Shown one piece after another: positions 43,156-52,906 of a DNA stretch of 64,000 nt. Position 1 is the stretch's first letter, and each line of letters starts with the position of its first letter. Origin of the DNA: VRUE01 sp963729995 (GTDB taxonomy: Bacteria; Actinomycetota; Thermoleophilia; Solirubrobacterales; 70-9); contig CAVSPF010000003.1 of the NCBI GenBank assembly GCA_963729995.1, positions 806,001 to 870,000 on the forward strand, in the 5' to 3' direction. The notes under the pieces were generated by a model. That model saw nothing but the letters and a program-made list of their open reading frames with translations. It searched no databases and was not told the DNA's origin. The position numbers were made by a program, and so were the translations under genes.

Positions 43156-44214
43156 CTAGAGGCGGTGGGCGTCGAGTGCCGCCTCGTCGATCTCGACCCC
43201 GAGCCCCGGGCCGTCCGGCGGGTGGAGCATGTCGCCGCGCAGCTCGCACTCAACCGAGGCAATGCTCGACGCGAAGAGGCGCTGGGTGGCGAGCCCGTGC
43301 GCGATGCCGGGGTCGTCCCGGCCGGCCGCCTCGCTCAGCGTCTCGGCCACCTGCACGGCTGCGGCGATCCCCACCGGCCCATCGAGCGCGCTGGACAGAT
43401 AGGCGGGGAGGACCTCGGCGATCTCGATGGCCGGCTCCGGCCCACCCACCTTGGAGAGCTTCACGCCCGTCAGCTCGCAGGCGCCCATCGCGACGGCTCG
43501 CTCCGCGTCGGCGCGGCACTCGATGCTCTCATCGCCGGCGATCGGGATTGCGGTCGAGGGCGCCAGCTCAGCCGCCTCCTCCAGCGTCGCGACGGGCTGC
43601 TCGACCAGCTCGACGTCGAGCGTCTCCAGCTCGGCGAGCCTCCGCTTCGCGGTCTCCACGTCCCAGGCGCCGTTGGCGTCGACCCGGATGCGCGCCCGCG
43701 GCCCCACCGCCTCGCGGACGGCGCGAACCTGGCCGGCGTCGTCGCCGCCGCCGAGCTTCAGCTTGAAGGTGGAGAACCCGTCCGCCGCCCAACGCTCGGC
43801 GTCAGCCGCCACCTCGGCGGGCGTGCCCAGGACCAACGTCGCATTGCAGCGCACCGGCGGGGAGGGGGACCGGGCCTCGCCGTGCTCCGCGGCCGCGCGC
43901 CTTCCGCGCAGATCGAGCAGCGCGGACAGGACGGCGCAGCGGGCGGGAGGGGAGAGGGTCGCGGCCTCGCTGCTCACGGTCGCCTCGTCGAGCGACTCTC
44001 GCTCCCTGAGCCGCTCCAGGTCCCTGACGACCCGGGCCAGGGTCGTGCCGCCGCGCAGGGAGAGCGGCACGGCTTCGCCGAGACCGACCAGGCCCTCCTG
44101 CGAGCGCAGGCGCAGAAGCACCATCTCGCGCCGCTCGAGCCTGCCCGTGGCGGTCACGTATGGCTCGCGGAACGGGAGCGCGTAGGGAACGACCTCCACC
44201 GAGGCGATGCGCAT
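43156..44214 (-). CDS. menC: o-Succinylbenzoate synthase
   Basis: Enolase-superfamily dehydratase that converts SHCHC to o-succinylbenzoate. It has 352 residues. The catalytic and metal residues are recognisable: FKLKLGGGDD (KxK), VDANGAWD, VEQPV, GDESIE and VKLSKVGG. The N-terminal capping domain starts MRIASVEVVPYALPF. Related N-acylamino-acid racemases share this fold, but the men neighbourhood decides the call. Confidence 0.92.
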   Translation of the reverse strand: MRIASVEVVPYALPFREPYVTATGRLERREMVLLRLRSQEGLVGLGEAVPLSLRGGTTLARVVRDLERLRERESLDEATVSSEAATLSPPARCAVLSALLDLRGRRAAAEHGEARSPSPPVRCNATLVLGTPAEVAADAERWAADGFSTFKLKLGGGDDAGQVRAVREAVGPRARIRVDANGAWDVETAKRRLAELETLDVELVEQPVATLEEAAELAPSTAIPIAGDESIECRADAERAVAMGACELTGVKLSKVGGPEPAIEIAEVLPAYLSSALDGPVGIAAAVQVAETLSEAAGRDDPGIAHGLATQRLFASSIASVECELRGDMLHPPDGPGLGVEIDEAALDAHRL

Positions 44215-44291
44215 TCGAACAGCTTCTCACTTCGGCCAGGGTAGGATGGCCCGTCCTGGTGGTGTGACCGGCAGCGCTGCCGGTCACCCCG

Positions 44292-45173
44292 CTAGCTTCC
44301 GATCACCAGCCCCGCCGACACGAGCAGGCTGAAGGCGCCGAGCAGGGTGCCGGTGGCGGCCAGCGCGCGGTTGAGCGCCGTGCCTCCCGTGCGGCTCGCC
44401 ATCGCTCGGAGCGGGACGATCGCCAACGGCAGCGAGGCCAGGCCGATCAGCGGCAGCAGGCTGGCTTCGCCGGCGACCAGGGCGATCGGCAGCATGGCGT
44501 AAGCGCCGAGCACGAGCAGCCGGTAGAGCACAGCCGCATTGCGCCGGCCCATTCGCACAGCAAGGGTCATCTTGCCCGCGCGGCGGTCGGTCTCGATGTC
44601 GCGGACGTTGTTGACGACGAGGATCGCGGTGGCGAGGAAGCCAACCGACAGCGACAGTCCGAGCGGAAGCGCATCGAGTCGTTCCACCTGCACGTAGTAG
44701 GAGCCGTTGACCGCGACCAAGCCGAAGAAGAGGAAGACGAAGACCTCGCCCAGGCCAGCGTAGCCATACGGGCGGGGGCCGCCCGTATAGAGAACGCCGG
44801 CGGCGATCGAGACGGCGCCGACCAGGAGGATGACGATCCCGGCAACGGCCGCGAGGTAGATGCCACAGGCCACCGCGACGCCGAAGGCGACCCAGGTGGC
44901 GACCAGCACCCGCTGCGGGGTCACGAGCCCCGCCGAGGTGACGCGGACGGGGCCCAGCCGGTCAGCCGTGTCAGCTCCCCGCATCGCGTCCGAGTAGTCG
45001 TTCGCCAGGTTCGTGCCGATCTGGATGAAGATCGATCCGACCAGCGCGGCGAAGAACGCGCCGGCCCGCGGCAGCCTTCCGGCCCATTCAACGGCCGCCG
45101 CCGTTCCCACCAGCACCGGCGCAATCGCCGCCGGCAGGGTTCTGGGCCTTGCGGCCATGAGCCAGATCCTCAT
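44292..45173 (-). CDS. menA: 1,4-Dihydroxy-2-naphthoate prenyltransferase
   Basis: UbiA-family membrane enzyme that attaches the polyprenyl chain. It has 293 residues with eight or nine hydrophobic segments. The two Asp-rich motifs for prenyl diphosphate and Mg are NLANDYSDAMRGAD and NNVRDIETDRRAGK. The start ATG 45173 overlaps the menB stop by 4 bases; the frame upstream belongs to a menB shadow. Start MRIWLMAARPRTLPAAIAPV is typical. Confidence 0.95.
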   Translation of the reverse strand: MRIWLMAARPRTLPAAIAPVLVGTAAAVEWAGRLPRAGAFFAALVGSIFIQIGTNLANDYSDAMRGADTADRLGPVRVTSAGLVTPQRVLVATWVAFGVAVACGIYLAAVAGIVILLVGAVSIAAGVLYTGGPRPYGYAGLGEVFVFLFFGLVAVNGSYYVQVERLDALPLGLSLSVGFLATAILVVNNVRDIETDRRAGKMTLAVRMGRRNAAVLYRLLVLGAYAMLPIALVAGEASLLPLIGLASLPLAIVPLRAMASRTGGTALNRALAATGTLLGAFSLLVSAGLVIGS

Positions 45174-46048
45174 GGTCTCTTCGGGAACCTGGAGAAGTCC
45201 GGCCTGCGGCCCTGCTGATAGGCGTTGCGGCCCTCCTGCCCCTCCTCGGACATGTAGAACAGCAGGGTTGCGTCGTGGGACAGCTGCTGAAGCCCGGTCA
45301 GCCCGTCCTCCTCGGCGTTGAAGCTCGCCTTCAGCAGCCGCAGCGAGAGCGGCGACAGCTGGAGCATCTCCCGGCACCAGGCGACCGTCTCGCGCTCGAG
45401 CTCCTCGACCGGCACCACGGCGTTGACGAGCCCCATCCGCAGCGCCTCCTCGGCGCTGTAGAGGCGGCAGAGGAACCAGACCTCCTTGGCGCGCTTGACG
45501 CCGATGTTTCGGGCCAGCAGGCTGGCGCCGAAGCCGCCGTCGAAGCTGCCCACCCGCGGCCCGGTCTGGCCGAAGCGGGCGTTGTCGGCGGCGATCGTCA
45601 TGTCGCAGACCAGGTGCAGGATGTGGCCGCCGCCGACCGCGTAGCCGGCGACCATCGCCACCACCGGCTTCGGCAGCCGCCGGATCTGCACATGGAGGTC
45701 GCCGACGTCGAGCCGCCCGACGCCCTGTTGGGCGACCTGGTCGTCGCCGATGTAGCCGTCGTCGCCGCGGATCCGCTGGTCGCCGCCGGAACAGAAGGCC
45801 TCGGTTCCTGCTCCCGTGAAGATGATCGCTCCCACCTCGAGGTCGTCGCGGGCGCGGACGAAAGCGTCGCGCAGCTCGGCCAACGTCTGCGGGCGAAAGG
45901 CGTTTCGCACCTCCGGCCGGTCGATGGTGATCCTGGCGATCCCGTCCGCCTTCTCGTAGCGGATGTCGCCGTACTCGGCGGCCGTCCGCCACTCGATCGG
46001 CGCGTATAGCTCCTGCTCGGGCGGGGCGTCCTTATGGCGTTGCGGCAA
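45170..46048 (-). CDS. menB: 1,4-Dihydroxy-2-naphthoyl-CoA synthase
   Basis: Crotonase-family enzyme that closes the naphthoate ring. It has 292 residues: ITIDRPEVRNAFRPQTLAEL, FCSGGDQRIRGDDGYIGD, VAGYAVGGGHILHLVCD and GPRVGSFDGGFGASLLAR are MenB-specific. The start is a TTG with GGAGG five bases upstream. First gene of the minus-strand men operon, divergent from menE. Confidence 0.95.
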   Translation of the reverse strand: MPQRHKDAPPEQELYAPIEWRTAAEYGDIRYEKADGIARITIDRPEVRNAFRPQTLAELRDAFVRARDDLEVGAIIFTGAGTEAFCSGGDQRIRGDDGYIGDDQVAQQGVGRLDVGDLHVQIRRLPKPVVAMVAGYAVGGGHILHLVCDMTIAADNARFGQTGPRVGSFDGGFGASLLARNIGVKRAKEVWFLCRLYSAEEALRMGLVNAVVPVEELERETVAWCREMLQLSPLSLRLLKASFNAEEDGLTGLQQLSHDATLLFYMSEEGQEGRNAYQQGRRPDFSRFPKRP

Positions 46049-46155
46049 GCGATCCTCCGGGGTCTTGACGGTTGGTGACCGCGCGCTGGCTGGCGGCTCG
46101 CAAGAATGCGGAGGGCAACGATAGCCAGGGACACCTGGTGGATGTCGCTCTCCAT

Positions 46156-47481
46156 ATGAAACTCGACGACTGGCTCGCCCAGAGATCGCAGAGCTGCCCG
46201 GACCGCACGGCCCTGATCGCCGATGGAGCCGAGGTCACCTACGCGGAGCTGGAGGCGGAGGCGACCTGGGTGGCACGCCGCCTCGTCGCGCATGGGGTGC
46301 GGCGGGGCACGACGGCGGCCTTGACCATGCACCCCCGCCGCGAGCAGGTCGTGCTGGTCCACGCGTTGATGAAGGCCGGTGCGGTCGTGCTGCCGCTGAG
46401 CCCACGCTTGACGGCCGCGGAGCGGGGAGCGGTGATCGCCGCCGAGGAGCCCGCGCTCGACCTCGACGATCCGGGCCAGCTGACCCAGACCGAGGCCGAC
46501 ATGCCGTTGCTCGGCGAGCACGACATGGATGACCTCTGCTGCCGCATGCTGACCAGCGGCAGCACCGGCGCTCCCGATCCGGTTGGGCTCACCTACGGCA
46601 ACTTCCTCTGGAGCGCGGTCGGCTCGGCCTTCAACATCGGCGTCGAGCCAGAGGACCGCTGGCTCTGCTGCCTGCCGCTGAGCCATATCGCCGGCCTCGG
46701 GGTCGTCATGCGCTCGGTGATCTACGGCACGACCGCCGTTCTCAACGACGGCTTCGATGTCGAACGCGTGGCCGCCTCCCTGGAGGAGGGCCAGATCACG
46801 GTCGTCTCGCTGGTCACGACGATGCTGACGCGCCTGCTGGAGGCGGGAGCCGACCTCTCCAGCCCGCGCGCGATCCTGATCGGCGGAGGCCCGGTTCCCA
46901 AGGAGCCACTGGAAGAGGCGATGGGGCGCGGCGCCACCGTCGTCCAGACATACGGCCTCACCGAGGCCTGCTCCCAGGTGACGACGCTTGCCCCGGCCGA
47001 CGCGCGGCGCAAGCTGGGCTCGGCCGGCCGGCCGCTGCTGACCACGCACCTGCGGATCCAGGACGGGGAGATCCTCGTCCAGGGACCGACCGTGGCGCCC
47101 GGCCGGCTCGATGCCGACGGCTGGCTGCACACCGGCGACCTCGGCCGGATCGACGACGAGGGGTTCCTCTACGTCGAAGACCGTATCGACGACATGATCG
47201 TCAGCGGCGGCGAGAACGTCGTCCCGGCCGAAGTCGAGCAGGTCCTGTTGCGCCACCCCGCCGTCGCCGACGCGGCGGTGGTTGGCCGCGAGGACCCCGA
47301 GTGGCAGCAGGCGGTCACCGCGATCGTCGTGCTCGTGGACGGCGCCGAGACGACGCCCGACGAGCTGCGCCGGCACTGCGCCGACGCACTGGCCGGATTC
47401 AAGGTCCCGAAGCGGGTTGAGCTGGCCGCGGCGCTGCCGCGGACCCCATCGGGCAAGCTGCTGAGGCGCGCCCTGCGTTAG
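46156..47481 (+). CDS. menE: o-Succinylbenzoate--CoA ligase
   Basis: Adenylate-forming ligase making OSB-CoA for MenB, 441 residues from ATG 46156. Adenylation motifs: the P-loop region reads LTSGSTGAPDPVGLTYGN, where the usual TSGTTGxPKG lysine is absent; GGGPVPKEPLEEAM, QTYGLTEACSQVTTL, HTGDLGRIDDEGFLY and VSGGENVVPAEVE follow. The C-terminal catalytic Lys is in RTPSGKLLRRAL. It is divergent from menB with a 107-base gap in which I see no strong promoter. Confidence 0.9.
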   Translation: MKLDDWLAQRSQSCPDRTALIADGAEVTYAELEAEATWVARRLVAHGVRRGTTAALTMHPRREQVVLVHALMKAGAVVLPLSPRLTAAERGAVIAAEEPALDLDDPGQLTQTEADMPLLGEHDMDDLCCRMLTSGSTGAPDPVGLTYGNFLWSAVGSAFNIGVEPEDRWLCCLPLSHIAGLGVVMRSVIYGTTAVLNDGFDVERVAASLEEGQITVVSLVTTMLTRLLEAGADLSSPRAILIGGGPVPKEPLEEAMGRGATVVQTYGLTEACSQVTTLAPADARRKLGSAGRPLLTTHLRIQDGEILVQGPTVAPGRLDADGWLHTGDLGRIDDEGFLYVEDRIDDMIVSGGENVVPAEVEQVLLRHPAVADAAVVGREDPEWQQAVTAIVVLVDGAETTPDELRRHCADALAGFKVPKRVELAAALPRTPSGKLLRRALR

Positions 47482-47492
47482 CCTGCCCGCTC

Positions 47493-48497
<1,005 letters not shown>

Positions 48498-48517
48498 GCT
48501 GGTTCGGGAGTTCGGGA

Positions 48518-48665
48518 GAGGAACACCGGCACCCCTCCCCGTGAATTGATGTCGCACGCGCTTTGCGCTTAGCGACGATGAAGGAGCGCGGCTGACGCCG
48601 CGCAAGAATCGGATTGCATAGGCCGCCTTCGGCGACATTCCCGGGGAGGGGTGCCGGTGTTCCTC
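48518..48665 (+). repeat. Composite palindromic repeat, copy B
   Basis: Arms 48518-48546 and 48637-48665 are a 29-bp inverted repeat with one mismatch (left arm begins GAGGAACACCGGCACCCC). The 90-base core (48547-48636) matches copy A: TGATGTCGCACGCGCTT, GCGCTTAGCGAC, hairpin GCGCGGC-TGAC-GCCGCGC, GATTGCAT, then GCCGCCTTCGGCGAC. The arm sequence is unrelated to that of copies A and C except for the inner GAAT/ATTC. It begins 20 bases after the ilvC stop, on the ilvC strand. Confidence 0.9.
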
Positions 48666-48745
48666 GCTCGCTGCCGTCGCAAGTTCAGCTTGTGTGTCAC
48701 GGGGAGGTCGCCTGGGTTCTCAGCATCCCTGGTGCGTTTAAGCGA

Positions 48746-48888
48746 GAAGGCCGGGCATCCTCCGGTTGAATGTGGCCGAAGGCCGCGACATGCAATCTGT
48801 CTAGTGCGCGGCGATAGCCGCGCTCAAACTCCGTCGCTAAGCGCGAAGCGCGTGCGACATCAATTCAACCGGAGGATGCCCGGCCTTC
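48746..48888 (-). repeat. Composite palindromic repeat, copy C (inverted orientation)
   Basis: Arms 48746-48771 and 48863-48888 are a perfect 26-bp inverted repeat (left arm begins GAAGGCCGGGCATCCTCC). The 91-base core matches copies A and B when read on the minus strand: TGATGTCGCACGCGCTT, GCGCTTAGCGAC, hairpin GCGCGGC-TATC-GCCGCGC, ACAGATTGCAT, then a GGCC-TTC-GGCC hairpin. It ends 7 bases before the 3' end of the cupin gene and is oriented with that gene. Confidence 0.9.
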
Positions 48889-48895
48889 CCCACCA

Positions 48896-49330
48896 CTACG
48901 CGCCAGGAGGCGCGTTTGGGCCGAAGCGCGACTCCTCGCCCTCGGGCAGCTTGCCGTCGCGGCCTACGTAGCCGTCCTTGGCGCCGACGATCACGTAGAC
49001 GGCGTTCTCGGAGTCGCTTAGGTTGCGCACGCCGCGCACCGTCGGGGCGTCGACCCAGGCGAGCCCGCCGGCACCCAGCTCGTGCGTCGAGCCGTCCCCG
49101 AAGCGCATCTCGATCCGGCCGCTGTGCACGAAGTACAGCTCCTCCTGCTCCTCGTGGTAGTGGCGACCGGTTTCGTAGCTCGGTGGGAGCACGATCGCAT
49201 TGACCCCGAACGCGGTCACGCCCAGCGCCTTGCGGATCTTGCGGAAGCCGGGCCCCTCGCCTAGGTCATCGAGGTGGGCGACGGCGTAACCGTCGCCCTT
49301 CGTTGCCTCTGGTCCCGTTGGCTCTGCCAT
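48896..49330 (-). CDS. Cupin-domain protein
   Basis: A 144-residue small beta-barrel protein. The first cupin motif is GRHYHEEQEELYFVHSGRIEM with the His-x-His and Glu metal ligands; the second is less regular (WVDAPTVRGVRNLS). It is likely a metal-binding sensor or isomerase-like protein with unknown substrate. It lies 9 bases downstream of the DUF4389 gene on the same strand. Confidence 0.83.
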   Translation of the reverse strand: MAEPTGPEATKGDGYAVAHLDDLGEGPGFRKIRKALGVTAFGVNAIVLPPSYETGRHYHEEQEELYFVHSGRIEMRFGDGSTHELGAGGLAWVDAPTVRGVRNLSDSENAVYVIVGAKDGYVGRDGKLPEGEESRFGPNAPPGA

Positions 49331-49339
49331 ATCCGGAGC

Positions 49340-49972
49340 CTACGCCGCCGGGGCGGGGGGCGGTTGTGGCGCGGCGGGGGGCGCCTGGGCGGCGGACGGC
49401 TTCGCGGCCTCGATCCCGATCGGCGGGTAATCGTCCGTGAGGATCGCGTAATAGCCGAAGACCCGTGCGTAGAAGCCGTTGGCGAAGGTGAGCGCGCTGT
49501 TGACACCCTCCGGCAGGTAGCCGCGGAAGACGATCGTCAGCCAGGCGACGACCGCGGCGCCGAGGTGGAGGTAGTTGACGCCGTAGGAGACGATCAGCAT
49601 CGGCAGGACCAGGATCAGCCGGAAGAGTGCCTTGAGGCGACTCTGGTGCGCCGCGGCTGGGGCGATCTTGACCCGGATCGGATACGCGGGGTTCTCGCCG
49701 ATCCCAAAGGGTGGCCAGGCATCGGTCTGGAGGTACGCGTAGGCGTAATAGCGGACCAGATAGCGGACGACGCCGGAGTTGAACCTGTAGAGCCATTGCG
49801 GGTAGCGGCCGAGGACGATCACCGATACCCAGGCGAAGATGTGGGTGAAGAAGGCTGCGATCAGGTAGACGTACGCGACGATCAGCCAGGGGATGATGAG
49901 GATGATGCGGAAGAAGGTCGTCCAGCGGTTCGGCGCCGGGTTGAAGTCCACTTCGTAGCCAATCGGGTACAT
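49340..49972 (-). CDS. DUF4389-type membrane protein
   Basis: A 210-residue protein with two similar halves, each with a hydrophobic pair of helices: RWTTFFRIILIIPWLIVAYV and, later, RLKALFRLILVLPMLIVSYG, each followed by a FxGxxP-like or YPxWLYRFN loop. This internal duplication is typical of DUF4389 proteins. A strong ribosome-binding site (AAGGAGGGGAGCAG) before ATG 49972 fixes the start. The tail is rich in Ala, Pro and Gln. Function unknown. Confidence 0.82.
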   Translation of the reverse strand: MYPIGYEVDFNPAPNRWTTFFRIILIIPWLIVAYVYLIAAFFTHIFAWVSVIVLGRYPQWLYRFNSGVVRYLVRYYAYAYLQTDAWPPFGIGENPAYPIRVKIAPAAAHQSRLKALFRLILVLPMLIVSYGVNYLHLGAAVVAWLTIVFRGYLPEGVNSALTFANGFYARVFGYYAILTDDYPPIGIEAAKPSAAQAPPAAPQPPPAPAA

Positions 49973-50098
49973 CTGCTCCCCTCCTTGGATGGCGCCTGAG
50001 TGGCGCGGCGCCAGCCTATCCCGCCGCTCAGCCGGAATCCACCCGCGAGGGTCAATAACCTGTCGCGGGCGTACAGCGTTTATCAGGCACCGAACGCC

Positions 50099-51241
50099 AT
50101 GACCACAAGCACCGGCACGACCGAGATTCCCGCCCACCTCAAGCCCGCCGACGGGCGGTTCGGCTGCGGGCCCTCGAAGGTGCGCCCCGAGGCGCTCGAG
50201 AACCTGGCCGGGCGGGCCGACCTGATGGGCACATCGCACCGGCAGGCGCCGGTCAGGGACCTGGTTGGGCGCATCCGCGACGGCCTGGGCGAGCTGTTCG
50301 CGCTCCCCTCGGGTTACGAGGTCGCACTCGGCAATGGCGGCGCAACGGCGTTCTGGGACGCGGCCGCCGCCTGGCTGGTCCGTCGCCGGGCGCTCCACCT
50401 CAGCTACGGGGAGTTCTCGCAGAAGTTCGCCAAGGTGACCGCGTCGGCGCCCTTCCTCGAAGAGCCGATCCGCGTTGAGGCCGAGCCCGGCGATGCGCCG
50501 GCCCCGACCGCCGACGCCGATGCCGACGTGCTCGCCTGGGCCCACAACGAGACCTCGACCGGGGTCATGGTCGAGGTTCGCCGCCCGACCGGGTCCGGCG
50601 AGGCCCTGGTGCTGGTCGACGGCACCTCGGGCGCCGGCGGCCTGCCGCTCGACGCGGCCGAGGCTGACGCCTACTACTTTGCGCCGCAGAAGGCCTTCGG
50701 CGCGGACGGAGGCCTCTGGCTGGCGCTGCTCAGCCCCGCCGCCGTCGCGAGGATCGGAGAGCTCGATGGCGCGCGCGACCGCTGGCAGCCCGCCTTCCTC
50801 TCGCTGCAGACCGCCCTCGAGAACTCACGCAAGAACCAGACCTACAACACGCCGGCGCTGGCAACGCTGCTGCTGCTCGCCGACCAGCTCGAGTGGATGC
50901 TCGCCGAAGGGGGGCTCCAGTGGTGCGTGGAGCGGACCGGCGACTCCTCGACGCGCCTGTACGGCTGGGCCGAGCGCAGCGCGTTCGCGTCGCCGTTCGT
51001 CGCCGATCCCGCCAAGCGCTCCCTGGTCGTCGGCACGATCGACCTCGACGATTCGGTCGATGCGGCCGCTGTGGCAGCCACGCTTCGCGCCAACGGCGTC
51101 GTCGACATCGAGCCCTACCGCAAGCTCGGACGCAACCAGCTTCGGATCGGCATGTTTCCGGCCGTCGACCCCGCGGACGTCGAGGCGCTCACCGGCTGCA
51201 TCGACTGGGTGGTCGAGAACGTCGACGAGGCAACCAGGTGA
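50099..51241 (+). CDS. serC: Phosphoserine transaminase
   Basis: PLP enzyme converting phosphohydroxypyruvate to phosphoserine. It has 380 residues of the actinobacterial SerC type: RFGCGPSKVRPEAL at the N terminus, GNGGATAFWDAAAAW, WAHNETSTGV, and the PLP lysine in YYFAPQKAFGADGG. The open frame extends upstream to 50000, but ATG 50099 gives the usual N terminus. The stop overlaps the serA start (GTGA), coupling the two serine enzymes. Confidence 0.93.
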   Translation: MTTSTGTTEIPAHLKPADGRFGCGPSKVRPEALENLAGRADLMGTSHRQAPVRDLVGRIRDGLGELFALPSGYEVALGNGGATAFWDAAAAWLVRRRALHLSYGEFSQKFAKVTASAPFLEEPIRVEAEPGDAPAPTADADADVLAWAHNETSTGVMVEVRRPTGSGEALVLVDGTSGAGGLPLDAAEADAYYFAPQKAFGADGGLWLALLSPAAVARIGELDGARDRWQPAFLSLQTALENSRKNQTYNTPALATLLLLADQLEWMLAEGGLQWCVERTGDSSTRLYGWAERSAFASPFVADPAKRSLVVGTIDLDDSVDAAAVAATLRANGVVDIEPYRKLGRNQLRIGMFPAVDPADVEALTGCIDWVVENVDEATR

Positions 51242-52818
51242 GGGTCCTCGTCAAGGAGAAGATCGCCGACAGCGGCGTCGAGCTGCTGCGGCGGAACTTC
51301 GACGTCGACCTCGGCCTCGAGATGTCGGAGGACGAGCTGCGCGAGGCGATCGGCTCCTACGACGCGGTCCTGATTCGCTCCGCGACGAAGCTGACCGCCG
51401 AGTTGATCGAACGGGCCGAGCGGCTCAAGGTGATCGGGCGCGCCGGAACCGGCGTCGACAACGTCGACATACCGGCGGCGACCCGCCGCGGCATCGTCGT
51501 CGCCAACGCGCCGGAAGCGAACTCGGTCGCCGCGGCCGAGCACACGCTGGCGCTCATGCTGGCCCTGTATCGCAACGTCCCGCAGGCGCATGCGTCACTG
51601 GTCGGCGGCGCCTGGGAGCGGTCTCGGTTCAAGGGATCGGAGCTCTACGGGAAGACGCTCGGGGTGATCGGCTTCGGCCGGATCGGGCAGCTGGTCGCGA
51701 AGCGGGCCCAGGGCTTCGAGATGGAGGTGGTCGCCTTCGACAAGTTCGTCTCAGCGGAGCGATTTCGGGAGCTCGGCGTCGAGGGCGCCTCGAGCCTGGA
51801 TGAGCTGCTCGCTCGCTCCGACGTCGTCACCCTCCACGTCCCGAAGACGCCTGACACGGTCAACCTGATCGATGCGACTGCGGTCGCCGCCATGAAGAAC
51901 GGGGCGCGCGTCGTCAACTGCGCCCGCGGAGAGCTGGTCGACCTCGAGGCGCTTCTCGCCGGGCTCGAATCGGGCAAGCTGGCGGGCGCTGCGCTCGACG
52001 TCTTCCCCTCCGAGCCGTTCACGGATCACCCTGTCTTCGCCCGCGACGACGTCGTCGTCACCCCTCACCTGGGTGCCTCCACAGCCGAGGCGCAGGACCG
52101 GGCGGGGATCGTCACCGCCGAGCAGGTGACGGCCGCGCTCACCGGCGGGGTGGTGACCAACGCCGTGAACATCGCAGCCGTGCGCCCCGAGGAGATGGAG
52201 GCGCTGGCGCCCTTCGTGCCGCTCTGCGAAAAGCTGGGCCGGCTGGCACAGGGGCTCGGTGTCGGCTCGGTCGACCGCGTCACAGCCGAGTTCCGCGGCC
52301 GTATCGCCTCGCACGACACCCGCCTGCTCGGCATCGCCGTGCTGGTGGGGATCCTCTCGGGCCATACGGAGGAGCCCGTCAACCTCGTCAATGCGCCGCA
52401 GATGGCGGAGGAGCGGGGAATTGAGCTGATCGAGACCAAGGACAGCGGCTCCGAGGACTTCACCGAGCTGATCAGGGTGCGGCTCGGGTCGGGAGAGGAG
52501 GCGGTCGAGGTTTCAGGGACCGGGGTCGGGCCCCGCAACGAGCCATACCTCGTCTCGGTCTGGGGTGAGAGCTTCTACCTTCCCTTCGCGGAGCACCTGG
52601 CCATCTTCCGCTACGCCGACCAGCCCGGCATGATCGGCAAGGTCGGGACGATGTTCGGCGAGGAGGGAGTGAACATCGTGTCCGCTGCGGTGGGGGCTGA
52701 GGCGGGCGGCGAGCAGGCCGTGATGGCGCTCACCACCGACGCACCGGTGCTCCAGGAGACGATCGCCAGGATCCTCCGGCTCGATGGCTTCTTCGTCGGT
52801 CGCTCAATCGATCTCTGA
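51238..52818 (+). CDS. serA: D-3-phosphoglycerate dehydrogenase
   Basis: First enzyme of serine synthesis, NAD-dependent. The 526 residues show the long bacterial form: catalytic and NAD-binding domains (IGRAGTGVDNVDIPAATRRG, TLGVIGFGRIGQLVAKRA, NCARGELVDLEALL, VVTPHLGASTAEAQDRAG), an intervening allosteric domain, and a C-terminal ACT domain (IFRYADQPGMIGKVGTMFGE), which usually mediates feedback by serine. It starts at GTG 51238 inside the serC stop. Confidence 0.95.
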   Translation: MRVLVKEKIADSGVELLRRNFDVDLGLEMSEDELREAIGSYDAVLIRSATKLTAELIERAERLKVIGRAGTGVDNVDIPAATRRGIVVANAPEANSVAAAEHTLALMLALYRNVPQAHASLVGGAWERSRFKGSELYGKTLGVIGFGRIGQLVAKRAQGFEMEVVAFDKFVSAERFRELGVEGASSLDELLARSDVVTLHVPKTPDTVNLIDATAVAAMKNGARVVNCARGELVDLEALLAGLESGKLAGAALDVFPSEPFTDHPVFARDDVVVTPHLGASTAEAQDRAGIVTAEQVTAALTGGVVTNAVNIAAVRPEEMEALAPFVPLCEKLGRLAQGLGVGSVDRVTAEFRGRIASHDTRLLGIAVLVGILSGHTEEPVNLVNAPQMAEERGIELIETKDSGSEDFTELIRVRLGSGEEAVEVSGTGVGPRNEPYLVSVWGESFYLPFAEHLAIFRYADQPGMIGKVGTMFGEEGVNIVSAAVGAEAGGEQAVMALTTDAPVLQETIARILRLDGFFVGRSIDL

Positions 52819-52906
52819 ATCGATGGACGAGCGCCGCAACGCGGACAGGGCAATGCTGTTTCCGTAGTAGACGTCTCGACCCATCGCGGCGGGGACCGCC
52901 AAACCC

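Larger units (their letters stand above)
48498..48895. other. 398-base gene-free region holding repeat copies B and C
   Basis: Gap between the convergent ilvC and cupin genes. Besides repeat copies B and C it holds a short direct repeat TTCGGGAG (from 48503 and 48511) and a unique spacer (48666-48745) in which nothing was recognised. Open frames across it are products of the repeats and show no coding signs. Confidence 0.7.

Noticed and set aside
41896..44244. 782-codon open frame antisense to menD and menC
   Set aside because: Mirror of real genes with strong family motifs on the other strand; no recognisable domain in the antisense product.
48651..48971. 106-codon frame across repeat copy C
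   Set aside because: Made of palindromic repeat sequence; explained by the repeat, not by coding.
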